Below are positions 1 to 13,000 of a stretch of DNA of 64,000 nucleotides, piece after piece. The first letter of the stretch is position 1. Every line of letters starts with the position of its first letter. Under the pieces are notes generated by a model, which searched no databases, had not been told where the DNA came from, and worked only from the letters and a program-made list of their open reading frames with translations. The position numbers and the translations under genes were made by a program. The DNA is from Strongyloides papillosus (lineage: Eukaryota; Nematoda; Chromadorea; Rhabditida; Strongyloididae), in assembly GCA_005656395.1 (NCBI GenBank), contig SRSI01000079.1, positions 2,170,001 to 2,234,000 on the forward strand, given 5' to 3'.

Positions 1-2442
1 TTTATTTTATACACATTTTATCGGCACCGTTTACCATTGCACAAAAATTATGGATATATAATATGCTAAAGTATCGGTATTCATTTTTGATGACAGGTGA
101 TTAGTATTGAAGTGAGAGGTTAAGTGTGAAATCATATGAAACAATGTATCGTTTATATTCTATTTTCAAAAACGAAGCATTTAAAAAGAAACCGATACCT
201 ATATTATGAGTAATTACCTTAGTATGGGGTAAAGTGTGCCAAATGTTTTCATTTAATTTTAAACACCTCAAATAACGAATAATATTTTTTCTTTTTAAAT
301 TACAATTTTTCCATCTTCAATTTTACTAACAAATTAAAAGACAATCTCTATTTGACGTCACATCGGAAAATATTTTCCTAGGATTATGTTTTGAGAATAA
401 TACATATATGAAAATTTATTTATCCGAAACCATTAAAATAATAACTTGCATTTACAAATATATTAGAAGCATCTATTACATATAATGAAACGTTTTCACA
501 CTAATTAGTCAATTTATTAATCAAAAAATAAGACAAGACAATTAGTAGGATCATTATCTAATTACTATCAAATATAAAAAAAGGACCTATCTACACCTAT
601 CTATTACTTCTATTTTAAAAACAAAGAACATTTCCATATCTATTTATTTATGTATCTGAACCCTTTATTTCTATAATTAACTTCCTAATCTTCTATTGCA
701 TCAATTTCTTTACTTCACCTGTCTTTTTTCTAATCACAAGCCTAATTTTCGGATAATCTCCTCAACTTCAAATTGTTAATTTCATAGAAACTCTCTTTAC
801 CACATCCATTCTAAGCTTTTTTTTCCTCCATTAACCGTTTTTGTTCTCTTATTACATTTCACCTGATATGTAAATACTTCATTGATAGTTGTTTTTGTAG
901 ATTATTATTTTAATTACTATTAATTACATCAGCCCTAATCTATTGGATATAAATTTAATATACTCGTTTTAAATTAAAAAAATGCCATTTTACATGAAAT
1001 CATCCGGATGATAATATTAGCAATTCCTTATATGAAACTTATAATCTATAGGGCATTTAAAGTTTAATATCACTCTTAATAACAGTTATTTTTGATAGAA
1101 GGAATTTTATTCTTAATATTCTCATGATTCCAACAATTTTTTCTTCCTACATTCTTAAATTGTCAATCATGACACCTGAGAAAGTTAAAAGAAATTTTTT
1201 TCGTCAACATTGTGTCAAGAAAGACAATACTCCCTGTACTTAAGATATTCCTAGAGGCATTGTCTACAAATGCACAGTAGGAGATACTCGGTTCATTCTT
1301 TGATATCATAACATATATCATTGGATTATAAGATTATTTATTTTTATAGTTTATTCTTATAAATAACATAATAGAAATTATTTGCCGAAAGGAAAAATAA
1401 TCACAAATTAATAGAAAAAAAATTAATTTTTTTTATTATTCATTCTCATAATAAGTTATGTTATCACATTTTTATTTTTTATATTTCTTTTAAATAAGTC
1501 TCTATAAAAAGAAACATAGTGCCCACGGATTCATTATCAAGATTGGTATATAATTTATACACATCTTACCGTTACATTTCAAAATGAATATTATGATTGT
1601 TAATGGAAAATATTATATATTTCAAGATTATCCTTCTTTTTACATTAACAGTCCATTAGTTGATTATGGTTTAATTCCTTATAATGGATATATATATATA
1701 TGATAAGAAAAATATATTATGATCTAGGACATAATTATTATTTTTCTTACTATGATATTAATCTTTAATTATTTTTATTTTAAAATATAATATTTATCAT
1801 GTAATTTTATTTACTAATTAACGTCATAATTATCAATTCCGTAGAGTATATAATATCACCTTTCTACTTACCTTTCAATCTCATTTTGGGAATATTTTAT
1901 ATTTCAAAAATATCAATTTTTCTATATTTATGCATAATTATTTTAACATAAAATTAATTAACTTTTTATTATTTTTATTAACTTTGTAAATATAGATATA
2001 TTTTTAAAATTATTCTGAAACAATACCATTTATACAGTATCTTATAACATCTTTTTTTATAATCCATCCCAATTTTTCTAGGACTATTATATTAAAAGGG
2101 AAAGCCATCATAGATTTTGGTCGGGCGTTAGTTAGAATATTAACTCCACCCACAAAATTTTAACCCCCAATGTTTGCGCAGATATATTATAAGTTCCTAA
2201 ATCATCTTCATTTCATTCTATTATATAAACTATCTTCTTAACTGTCAAAAATTGTCTTTTTTTTTACATTAATTACTATAGTATATGATAACAACATTTA
2301 TCCTATTAATATTAATGTCACTACTTTTTATTATAATCTTTCTTCTTATCTAATTATTACTGTCTTTTAGGTTTAACCACTAGTATAAGTGATATAATTT
2401 TTTTTCAAACATTATTTATAATTATACGAATATATACTAATA
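1..2442. other. AT-rich upstream region without a convincing gene
   Basis: This 2.4-kb stretch precedes the homeobox gene and is dominated by A/T runs. No long ORF or splice-supported coding exon is visible. The only item I would flag is a 39-codon ATG ORF at 1584-1703 (+) with non-simple composition (ends ...PYNGYIYI). It may be chance. A pyrimidine-rich TTTTAG at about 2366-2371 could be an SL or 5'UTR acceptor for the downstream gene. The region probably carries its promoter and enhancers. Confidence 0.5.
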
Positions 2443-3466
2443 ATGGTTAATACACCTATTGCTTCATCAACACCAACATTTAATCCTTATTCATTTGCAA
2501 CAACAGGATTCGGTGCTACAATGGGTTACCCATCCACAAATATGTTTGGGTACCTTCCTACGACAAATGTTGTAACCAATAATACAACACTTCCAGGGTA
2601 ATTAATAATAAATATTATCTTATCAATTAACATTTATTTTTAGTATTGATTATGTACGTAAATCAAGAAGGGAACGAACAACTTATGATCGTCGTCAATT
2701 AGATCTTTTAGAACGCCTTTTTGCTACAACACATTACCCAGATGTATATAGTAGAGAGAATCTAGCAAGGGAATTAGGTTTACCAGAAGGTAGAATTCAG
2801 GTATGGTTTAAAAATAGAAGAGCTAAACATAGACAACAAGTTAGACAGGCTGATGCTGTTAAACAAGCATCTGCTAATGCATTACTTGAAAGAGGTATAA
2901 CACAATCTTCAAATAGTTCAACACCAAACTCTAAAAATAATATACCAAAATCAGAAAATTCTAGTACATCGTCTTCTGCCTCACCAATTTCTGGAATTAA
3001 ATGTGGTAAAAACGAAATATCACCAGATTCAACACTTGACATATCTAATGATAATAATATAAAAGCTGTTGCAGCTGCGTTACTCCCACTAAATTCTGAA
3101 TTTAAAAGAAAAACAGAATGTGTAACTAATAGTAATTTAAAAAATAACTCATCACCATCAGGTGACTCTGGAATATCTACGTCACCATTAGTTCCAACAT
3201 CAGCTCTACCAACATGGCCACCATCATTTGAGAGTGTTGCATCATCAGTAACTTCAACAACAGCACAAAATTGGATAAATACATATCCTTTCAATTCAAC
3301 AGGAGCATCAACAGGATATCCAGGATACTCCGGGGCACCAGGATTTAATTACTATACAAATCCAACATCATATATATCTGCTGCAACAGGTACCTCACCA
3401 TTTGAACAAGTTGTAGCAAATGGTTACTATAACCCTACACAAACACCATATGGACAAATTGCATAG
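2443..3466 (+). CDS. Otx: Otx/orthodenticle-class homeodomain transcription factor
   Basis: Two exons, 2443-2597 and 2644-3466, are joined over a 46-nt intron (GTAATT...TTTTAG) and give 325 aa. Seen: a homeodomain at about residues 59-118, with helix 3 reading [12 protein letters not shown], so W48, F49, K50 and N51 are present. Known: Lys50 defines the Bicoid/Otx/Gsc DNA-binding class (TAATCC sites), and the RRERTT start and YPD turn fit Otx best. Nematode members of this class (ttx-1, ceh-36, ceh-37) specify sensory neurons. Which paralogue this is cannot be decided here. The N-terminus (about 55 residues) and C-terminus are low-complexity, rich in Ser, Thr, Pro, Asn and Tyr, as usual for activation regions. 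The start is the first ATG of an open exon that splices in frame. The protein is nuclear. Confidence 0.9.
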
Positions 3467-4557
3467 ATTACCTTATATCAAATATATAAAATGTACCATT
3501 CCATAGTTAATAATATTTTTTTTTCTTTGATAATCAACAAAAAGTCAACGGTACTCTCTTTATCTCTTCTCTCCCCAGTGGTGAAAAAAATCAATCTTTT
3601 TTTCTATTGCAATAATATAAAAATAAAAAAAAGTAATAACAAAAATTTTGACATTGTATTTTCAATATTGTTATATAAAATTTATTATATCTCATAATAA
3701 TAAAATCTCATTTTTTCTTATCATACATATTACATATGACCTTTAATAAACTTCTTAAGATATTATTAAAATTTTAAAATTTTATGAAGTGGGATTAACT
3801 TTATATTAAGATAGACAATTAGCATAAATAGATATTATTATGCTAATTTGATTCAGGTGATAGAAAGGTCGTCTTCAAATACATATCCAAAAAAATACAA
3901 AATCTTTCCGGTTTATGTATATATATTCATATGAAAAGAGAACCATTTAGACAAGTGGTTCATTTATAGTTGAAGGGTCATCTCACCTCCTTCTAATTGT
4001 TTTGGCACATTTTTATGTTTCAAGTAAAATAAATTACCAAATAACATTTACCCTGATAATGTTTGTTTTTAACAAAAAAGTAAATTCTTTCGGAATGTTC
4101 AAAGATGTGATTGCGTCAGAATCTTTTAAGTAAATCCAATACACATCGGCAGTAGAGGAAGAGATAAAAAGATGTTAATGAATTTGAACGGTCACAAACT
4201 TCCTTCTGATTGGCAGGTGTTGTGTGATAAATTCTATAACACATTTTGTCTAACTAAAAATATTATATAATGTAACTTTACATGTCTTTATAATTTAAGA
4301 TCTTTAACAAATATTTTAAACACGTTTTTTAAATATTTTTATTGTTAAAGTATAATCTTTTTTGACCACTATGTAAGTTATACAAACTTAGAGTATTAAG
4401 AGGAATTATCATCTACCAACATTTTATCTTTTCACGAAAATATTTTTTTATCATTACCAAGAAAATGAATAAATTTTTAACTAATATTCATAATTGCTTA
4501 TAAAATTAAACATATAAATAATGTACCATTATCGTTCCATTTAATTTTTTAAATCTT
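3467..4557. other. Intergenic region, no gene seen
   Basis: About 1.1 kb of AT-rich sequence lies between the homeobox stop and the next start. A 68-codon ORF at 3491-3697 is low-complexity (Ile/Lys/Asn/Ser) and lies where the 3'UTR should be, so I read it as noncoding. Nothing else can be supported. Confidence 0.5.
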
Positions 4558-7003
4558 GTGATGTCGTACATTGAGCTGATAAGAGCACGAAGAAGGGTAC
4601 AGAAATCATTACATCAATTTGTGGTTTATGAGGAAAATGCTAGAAGAAAGTACAATGGAATAAATGAATTTATCCCTGAGCATTCAAAGTTTAAAACCTT
4701 CTTAAGAACGGTTTTTCCTTTCATAAGATCCGAAAAAGATTATAAAGCTGAAACATTTTATCAACGAATTTATGAAGAAGGAACAAGGTATTTACATACT
4801 TTTTAATAATTCTATAATCTATTACAGAGAAAATTCTGTAGCCAAAATCTTGTTATCATTTACAATCCTCCAATTTATTGGGTTTTTAATGTACTCAATC
4901 ACAACATTCAAATATGCTGTTTTTCCTCAGAAGGCTGGTGTTTACATTGGAATTATTGTTCAAGTAATTATATGCTTTAATATATTCTCCAAATTCTCAC
5001 GTTGCGTTATAATGTTGTCATTTCCAGCGCTTATTACAAGTAAATTAAGACAAATACTACTACTACTATTAATATTGTGGGCTTTCCAAAATTCTGCAAT
5101 GAATGTAACTAAAAACTTTCAACAAACAGCTGAAGGAATTTCTTGCGTCCAAAATAGAATTATTAGTGTTGTAAAAGAAGTTATGGGATCTATTAATTCC
5201 GTTCTTGGAGAGGTATTTTTACTTTTTTTATACATAAAAATAACTGCTTTTTTGTAGAAAATGATAGAAGATGTTATAGAGCTTGTAAGGCAAATTCTGA
5301 ATCCTATGGAACTTTTTAAGAAAAATGTTGGTGGTTTGTCTAACATGATAACGAAGATGATAGAATTATTCGGTGACGAGTCATCTATCTTAAGGAAAGC
5401 GCAAGATTTGTGTGATGAATCACTTGTAGGACCAGAAGCAAAGGTAAAATTACATTGTCTTTTAATAATACTTTTTTAGTGTCGCAGATTTGTTGATGAA
5501 TCAATAGAAAGTTGCGAAAAACGCGTATGGAAAATTTTCTGTCTTCCAATAAAAACGTTGTACGCAAGTTGCAACCTTGTCTCCGCTATGGTTGCTCATT
5601 GTAATATGCCTTCAAAAATCATTCAATATGTAAATAGTGGTGTTAATAATATGATAGCTTCAGCCGCCAATCAAACTATCAATTCACTAAAAAAGAATGG
5701 TAAACTCAATGTATTTGGAGGAATGAGTGATGATGCTATAAAAAGTCTCAGTAAAGGACATTTAATAAAGGATTTTGGATTAGAGTTTGTAGCAGATTAT
5801 GATTCACACCACAAAAATGATGTGGATCTAACTAAACTTAAAGAATTAATTAAGAAAGAATTTGAATTTCTTGTTAAGTTACTTTATTATGTTGAAACGT
5901 TCATTAACTCCGCCATCTATTTTGTTGTCTTTGAAGGAATATTATGGTCAACAATATATTTATATAAATTTTTAAAACGAGAAAAGCATGACAACCACTA
6001 CATAGGACAACGCTTCATTGAGATGGATGTGCAAAGAGAAATTCAGGGGATGAGTTGCATTTTACCTTTATTGGATCGTGAAAAAATTACATACATAAAA
6101 AGCTATCAAAAAAAACTAACAAAACTAGAGAAAAGATGGACATACTTTAGAATGTCTCTAACATTTTTCAGTGGAGTTGTTCCATTCCTTCTGGTTGCAA
6201 TGGATATTGTTGTTTATAATTCTTTTGAAATGCTGTTTCATTTCTTGACAGACGATGTCTTCTTTGAATTCCCAAGTCTATATAAATTCAAGGTTTCTGG
6301 AAATGGAATGTTTGCCGGGTTGTTAAACAAAATTCTAGACATATTTGAACCAATAAGTAGTCTTACTAAAAAAAAGGATAACATGTGGACACAATGTCTT
6401 GTTGAACCAAGTCCACCAAATTATGAATTGTATGAAAAAATGTTATATGTTTTTATTTTCTGCTTTATTCTATGTCCAGCAGAATCTTATCTTAAAAGAT
6501 TTCGTCACGTTATTGCGTCATCCTACTATCCCTCTCGCATCCAACCCAGACTTTTATATTTGTACAACGAAATCTTAGAAAAAAGAAGATCTTCAATTCA
6601 ACGGGCAATGATGGCAACGAAACAAATGGATGAACAGATGAAACTTATTAAAGATCATAGAGGTAAAGGAAAAAAGAAGAATCTCGTAAATAAAGCCCTA
6701 CCATCCCTGACAAAGGACACATACTGTTGTACTAAGTGTTCGAGGGGAGATTTGAGGATATCGGATGAATTTAACACCAGAATCTGTGTCAACTGCCACT
6801 CCGTCTACTGTATAGATTGTTATACAATAAGAAAAAGATGTATTGATTGTAATTATACCCTACAAGTGATGACACATCAAATAGAATTCTACTATGATAG
6901 TAGTGGTGATGAAAGTGATTCCTCTTCATCATCATCCTCCTCCTCCTCAACATCTTCAGGATCATTAAGCCCAATATCACCTAAGGGAAAGAAAGACGTG
7001 TAA
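4558..7003 (+). CDS. SPE-42/SPE-49-like DC-STAMP and RING membrane protein
   Basis: Four exons, 4558-4787, 4828-5212, 5258-5443 and 5480-7003, join in frame over introns of 40, 45 and 36 nt to give 774 aa. Seen: several hydrophobic segments (starting near residue 82 with LLSFTILQFIGFLMY, then in the middle and before the C-terminus), a Cys-containing extracellular-type loop, and a C-terminal zinc finger at about residues 683-724 with paired CxxC motifs (CTKC, CVNC, CIDC, CIDC). A Ser-rich tail follows. Known: a DC-STAMP-like multi-pass region plus a C4C4 RING is the architecture of nematode SPE-42 and SPE-49, Drosophila Sneaky and vertebrate DCST1/2, which act in sperm during gamete interaction. 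I infer the same role. Which paralogue it is remains open. The start ATG opens the first in-frame exon. Confidence 0.85.
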
Positions 7004-7242
7004 TCTAATTTATTGTTATTAATTTTTTTATTATTCTTGAGATCATATAAATATATACGAGGTTTTTAACCTTATTTTATAATTAAATAAAATTTATACT
7101 AATCAAAGATACTACTTAAAAGTTAAGTTAAAATTTCAATCATTCTAAAGACATAAAAAGAAAAATATAAAATATATACATATCTAAATACATGGAATTA
7201 TGTGGAAAAAACAAAACAAAAAAATAAGATAAGACCACTAAC

Positions 7243-9007
7243 TTATTGGGTAGTCCTTGTATTTCGGAAGTAGAATGCTCCACTCGGACGGGGAGGCGCA
7301 CTATGTGAATTAGAATTGCTACTCACAACTGGTTTCATGACAATCATTTTTATTTTTTGAACGTTATTTCCCGTTGTGATGTATGGTCGACGTCCCATTT
7401 GTAGTGAACCTTCAGATGCAGGGAAGTACTCCTTCGTAAATGGTCTTATTTTTGCACAGGGATTTTGTTTAAATTGTGCACCAAGAATTGGATGAAGTCT
7501 TATTGCTTCAAACGTCCTCCTTGGTGTTCTTTGTGGTCCTCTTGTAAATTTCTGATTAACAGAAGAATTCAGGACACCAATAGGTTTAGATAATGCTAAC
7601 GGTGGTTTATTAACGTTGGTAAATGGATTATGGCGACGATCGGGTAGTGTAACAGTTGGAGGAACTTGTGTAACACTTTTTGGTGGTAATTGTTTTACTG
7701 GAAGACGTATCTCTGAGAAATAATTATCAATAAGTTCAATTGATGTCCCTTCACCACTATCTTTTCCGAAAACAATGTTCTCCTTAACATCTTCCAGTAA
7801 CTCTTTACCTCGTACATCATTCAAATCTACCTCCACTTCATCTTTTATGTGTTTTAATTCAAATTTAGAATGGGAAGTTATATCATCTATCTTCTTAACA
7901 TAAACCTTGCGTATTGGTATAACAATAGAGGAGTCAAATCCTTTCATTCTCATCGTAGGAATGTTTCTTCTAATATCAAAGTTAGGTCTAACATTTAACA
8001 TCCTTGGATTCTGATTGACAAGTTGCTTGCTTTTCTCTATCCGTTGATTAGTTAAACAATTGGTACATTCCAAAGGTGGGATGTATGGTTTTTGACACTC
8101 CTGACATGATTCATACAGCAACTGATTCTTATCAAATTTTAAATCTTAAAAACAAAAATACATAAACAAAATTTCCAAACTTACGATTATAACAATAAGC
8201 AGAAGGCCATAGAACTACTTCATCACATTTACCATTTTCCAGTGACTCCAAACAACACTTCCGCAGATACCAATCCTCTTCCTCACACTCATTATCACCC
8301 TTCTCCGATAAACTTTCACTAATACCGCGTTTCCCTCTATCTCGAGACTCATCTTCTATCCTCTGCAAATCATTCTTCTGGCACCTGTAAACATTACTGC
8401 GATAAACAAGACTTTCATGTTCCCTTTCTTTACTTGCTCCATACTTATATAAATCCTGGATCTCCCCACAAAGTCGGACCTCCTCCGGAGTCCGAACCAC
8501 AAAAGCACCTGAACACAACTCCTGGAGCATAGCATGCCTATAAAAAGCATTTTTTGAAGCCAACTCCTCATCATTTAAAGCTTTTAGCTTCTCAAGCATC
8601 TTAATTTCCTCATTTATCATTATCTCCTGGTTCTTCAAAACCTCAAGCTCAGTAAAAGGACCATTTCCATGGATTGTGGTACCAGAAAAATTTTCATAAA
8701 ACATATTGTCATCAGCCTCAAAATTATTGTATTGTAACCAATCAGAACTACAACGTAACATCTCCTCATCATCACGTCCACCAACCCACCCAATCTTATC
8801 GTGAATATTCCCTCGAACATCCGTAACTTTAATCTCCAGCTTTGGTGGGGCTCCAATTCTTTGTTGTTTGGCGGAAACGATATTATCATAAACATAATTA
8901 ACAAAACCATGAATTTCACAATGATTACGTGAGTCTAATTTTATATCTGGTAAGGAATTACTACACCGTACCCCAGTTGAGGACGATACATATTCACATT
9001 GAGGCAT
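7243..9007 (-). CDS. KANSL2: KANSL2-like subunit of an NSL-type acetyltransferase complex
   Basis: Two exons on the minus strand, 9007-8185 and 8144-7243, join over a 40-nt intron (GTAAGT...TTTAAG) to give 574 aa. Seen: an N-terminal C3H-type zinc motif (C4, C15, C30, H33). A second one straddles the splice junction (C251/252, C261, C272, H275), followed by a KFDKNQLL-type segment and further CxxC pairs. Splicing restores the second motif, which supports the intron. Known: paired C3Hc3H potential DNA-binding fingers with this spacing occur in KANSL2 of the MOF/KAT8 NSL complex and in INO80D; the nematode KANSL2 homologue is SUMV-1. The C-terminal half is Pro/Arg-rich and poorly conserved. Predicted nuclear. 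The gene is divergent from the RYBP-like gene, with 270 bp between starts. Confidence 0.75.
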
Positions 9008-9277
9008 AATAGTAAGGATTCTTAAAAAATAATATTATATAGACTAAATTTGGAGTAAAATAACAATGAATTGGACAAAGAAAAAACTTAAAAATATGCT
9101 TTTTTTAAAAGTTCCTTTTAAGAAAAAATGGTTGGAAAAGTGTCCCTTCCATGGCTTTATTGTCATCACTATACAGAAAACACTACTGGAGTCATATTAT
9201 TTATATTTCCTTGTATTTATCAAATATATACTTTTATTTACTTACTCTAATTTCTTTGTTTGTTACAATTTTCTAAA
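9008..9277. promoter_or_regulatory. Short divergent promoter between KANSL2-like and RYBP-like genes
   Basis: Only 270 bp separate the two divergent start codons, so both genes must share this promoter region. It is AT-rich. A 143-codon ORF running through it (9066-9497) is a shadow that overlaps the RYBP-like gene in another frame. No clear TATA box or initiator could be assigned. Confidence 0.5.
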
Positions 9278-9817
9278 ATGTCCGGAAAGAAAAGGAAAAC
9301 CTCTGTGTCATATCGTGATTCACCTGATTCTGACCATGAAACTCATACATCAGGTGCCTCCTCCTGGAGTTGTCCTGTATGTACATATATTAACAAACCG
9401 AAAGATTTCAAATGCCAAATGTGTCAATGTAGAAAAGGGACATCCACCAGAAAAGCTACTATTAATGATGATATTATTAAACAACAAGCGCAAGTAGAAA
9501 AATTAATCTCAAAAAACCACCAAGCATCTGTGGAGAGGGGTTCCAAAAGGCGAAGTCATGTATCAGAGAGTGCTGGTACTAATAAGGATTCGCAAGATTC
9601 TCATACACCTTCAAATGTTTCAACTCCATCAAGCTCTAAAGCTGGTTCTGTTTCCAGGGAAGGTCCGACATCCCAAAGTAATCTTCGGGTTATTGGTATT
9701 GCAGATCATCTAATCAATCGAAATAAGACAAAGAAGTATAACATTACGGTGTCTGGAGTCAGTGCTGTGATAACGGAGTTTGATGCGGCTGATATAAAGG
9801 TTAATATGGATGAATGA
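9278..9817 (+). CDS. RYBP: RYBP/YAF2-like Polycomb adaptor
   Basis: A single exon of 179 aa. Seen: a RanBP2-type zinc finger with W30 and C32, C35, C46, C49 (W-x-C-x2-C-x10-C-x2-C), a Ser/Lys-rich linker, and a short hydrophobic C-terminal stretch (ITVSGVSAVITEF, about residues 158-170). Known: RYBP and YAF2 have exactly this layout. The finger binds ubiquitin on H2AK119ub, and the C-terminal beta-hairpin binds RING1B within non-canonical PRC1. I start at the first true ATG (9278); the frame is open slightly further upstream but without an ATG. The length is close to that of vertebrate YAF2. Predicted nuclear chromatin role. Confidence 0.85.
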   Translation: MSGKKRKTSVSYRDSPDSDHETHTSGASSWSCPVCTYINKPKDFKCQMCQCRKGTSTRKATINDDIIKQQAQVEKLISKNHQASVERGSKRRSHVSESAGTNKDSQDSHTPSNVSTPSSSKAGSVSREGPTSQSNLRVIGIADHLINRNKTKKYNITVSGVSAVITEFDAADIKVNMDE

Positions 9818-10064
9818 TGATTAATCCTAAGGAAAAAAAAACAACAACAATAAGTTGTCATGTGTTTATATATGAAGTTCTTATCATGATGAGTTTTATG
9901 ATAGTGATAATCATGTTAAAGATAATAATTAGCATGCGTACTTACTTCATCATTCAAAGTATTATTCTATTGGTTAAGTTTAATTCTTTTTTTTAAAATT
10001 AATTGTACAATATCTGTAAATATTTTGTATTATACTATAAATTGAGTATTTTTTATTGATAATA

Positions 10065-13000
10065 ATGTTTTCAAATATAAAAGTTTTAAAAGAAGTAGTA
10101 GATTGTATACCACAATCAGTTGATTTTGGTTTTACAACTGTTGATATTTGTTACATCATAACAACTAGTGATTATTTAATTTTTATTTCCAAAAATGGTA
10201 TTGTTTTTCCTTTTTTTACATCCAATTGTCAATGTCAAAGTTTGCCTTACATAAAATTTCCAACTAAATCCGGGACGGTATCTGCTATCAGGGTAGAGGA
10301 TAAATTAAATTACATTGCTATTGGTTTTGATAGTGGAGTAGTGTATATATTAAAGTTGGATGATAACTGTAAACCACTGAAAATTGATGGAATTCATGAT
10401 GGAAGAAGTATAGTTGATATGATATGGTCTGAAGATGGGAACTACCTATATATTGGTGATAATTGGGGCCATATTACTTTGATTTTAATAAATTGGATTT
10501 CAAGAATTATTCAATATAAATATTTGTGTATTGATGGAATGCCAATTGTTAAAATGATAGTTAATAAAAAAGAAAGTAAACTGTTTTACATTACAAACTT
10601 TTCATTTGTATCTCTGGATTTAAGTGATATATACAACATTCAAAGGAAGGTATTCAATTTTGAAGATGATAGGGAAGAATTAGAATATCGTGGTTTATTA
10701 TTCCTTCACTTTACCAGTGCAGAACAGTTAAATGAAATAAATGTTATTGATAACGAAGGATTTGTTTATGTTTTCGATTTAAATAATGGGAAATTAAAGA
10801 AACAATATTCATTGGATGGTTGTGAGAACATTGAAAATTGTTGTCTAATACCAGATAAAGGAATAATTTTCAAGGAATATAGATCGTTGAAATATTTCGT
10901 TTTTGAGGAAGTCAATGATGAATTAATTTTATCCCCAAATAATGTATGGAATATTGAAGACTTCAATCAGGTTTCTTTTCCTCTCCTTAATGAAGATGAT
11001 GAAGACCTATACAATATTGTTGATATTTGTTATCATAAGCAAAATGAAATTTTGTTTTGTCTTATAAATCCAGGAATATGTATTGCATTTTCAGAGAATT
11101 CAAAAAATAGTCTGTTTCTAGAGGAATTATGTATTCAAGAGAGTACCAAATCTGAATTCCTACTAACAACGGAGATTTTAAATTTTACTGCTTCAACAAC
11201 CAAAGAACTTATTGATAAAAAAATGCCTAGTGTGTTGGCTAAATTAGACAAAATAAAGAATGTAGCAAGTGAAAAGGTGGTAGAAAAATTGGAGGAAGCA
11301 AGAGATGGAAAGTTTAATGATTACATTGAATTACCAAATACGTCACTTGAAATTGTTTATCCGTTTAATGTTTTCAAAGAAATAAGTGATGATAAGGAGG
11401 ATTCTATTGAACTTTGTGTTTCGAAAAAACCAATAAAAGTTAAAAAAAATAAAAAGCCGTATGATAAGAAATTATCATCAATAGAATATCTAAATGAAAA
11501 GATCTCTGAATGTAATGATAATTTCCCTAATCTTATTGAAGTTTCAAATACAATAATTAATAATACTCGTCCAATAAGAAAGAAGAGCCCTGAGTTATCA
11601 CAAGAATCATTTATTGAAATAAAAACCAATTATGAATATGAGCTAGAATATCAGCAATATCTATTAAATAATTTACCACTGAAAGATGATATTAATAAAA
11701 AAATTACATTAGATGAAGAGTGTTCTTCAATTTCCATAAGAAGTGGGGAATCGTTTAAAGTTAAACCATTCTCAATTTCAATGGTAAATGAGGAAATAAA
11801 AGATGATAAATTAATTAATACATCAAAATGTGATATAAAAAATTATATTAATTTATCATGTCACTCAATATCATGGAATTATTTTTCACTTCCTTATCAA
11901 ATCCACTCATTTACTATAACGTCAAATTTTTTAATAACGACATCCACCAATGAATGGAGATGTGATTATATTGAATTAAATAATGATAAAAAGTGGAAAA
12001 AATGTATTAATTATCCTAATGATATAATTATAAGTAACCATTCTGGAACATTATTATGGAAAATAACTAAAGGAAAAGCCTTTTCACCTCAATGTGATAA
12101 TATTTCAAATTTAAGTTATATTTTTAGTGATTACTGTGATTGGAAATGTCAAACACCAAATGATTACGTTTACGATGCATCATTTGTTGATGATGATGTA
12201 TGGTATTTAACTAAACAAGGTCCATTTGTTAAGATGAATCTCCCTACTATGAATATTCTTTATCATACTCCGATAAAATATAATAAAAATATTGTATTTG
12301 ATAAAATATCTGCTTCATCTAATGGTGTATGGATTTTGTCAACAGGAAAATGTATTATTTATGCTCGGGTAGGTCTTCATAAATGTCAAATGGGAGTTGA
12401 ATGGATAAAAGTTAAATCTATTAAAAGAATACCCTATAATATCGTGTCTATTGCTTTACATGCAACATTTGCCTTTGCCTTAGATTCTTCTGGTTGTTTA
12501 TGGATGTTACCGGATGTCACTAAAAAGAATGCCCTTGGTTCTAAGAAAGGATGGTACAAAATGTACTTTGACTTTATTTTACCAAAAAATACAATATTAA
12601 TGAGTGATATTGATGTTTCATCTAAAGGAATGTTTATTAAAAATGGATGTAAACTTTTTTACACTTCCTCTGGATTTATTAATGCCCATCAATTTTATTC
12701 TTATGACAATCATCTAACTTTTTATAACTTTCAAAAGATATCAAATCTTTCTTCTAATGAAGTAGTCTTACTTCATACAAATGGAGATTTCTACATATTC
12801 AATACAATAGATAAAAAATATAAAGTTATTAATACTGACTCTGTTGAAAATTGTAGTGATAACAAAAATATTAACAAAATTATGATGTCTAATACTAATA
12901 GTGTATTTTTCTTAAATTCCTCCGGTTCTCTTTGGATACATCAAAAGCCATCTAGTCTTAATTATATGACTTTAAATGAATGGGAATTAATTAGTTTTAA

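Noticed and set aside
2797..3294. 165-codon minus-strand ORF
   Set aside because: Exact antisense shadow of the homeobox exon; composition mirrors the sense codons.
3491..3697. 68-codon ORF after the homeobox stop
   Set aside because: Low-complexity and located where the 3'UTR should be.
9066..9497. 143-codon plus-strand ORF
   Set aside because: Overlaps the RYBP-like gene in another frame and spans its promoter; no recognisable domain.
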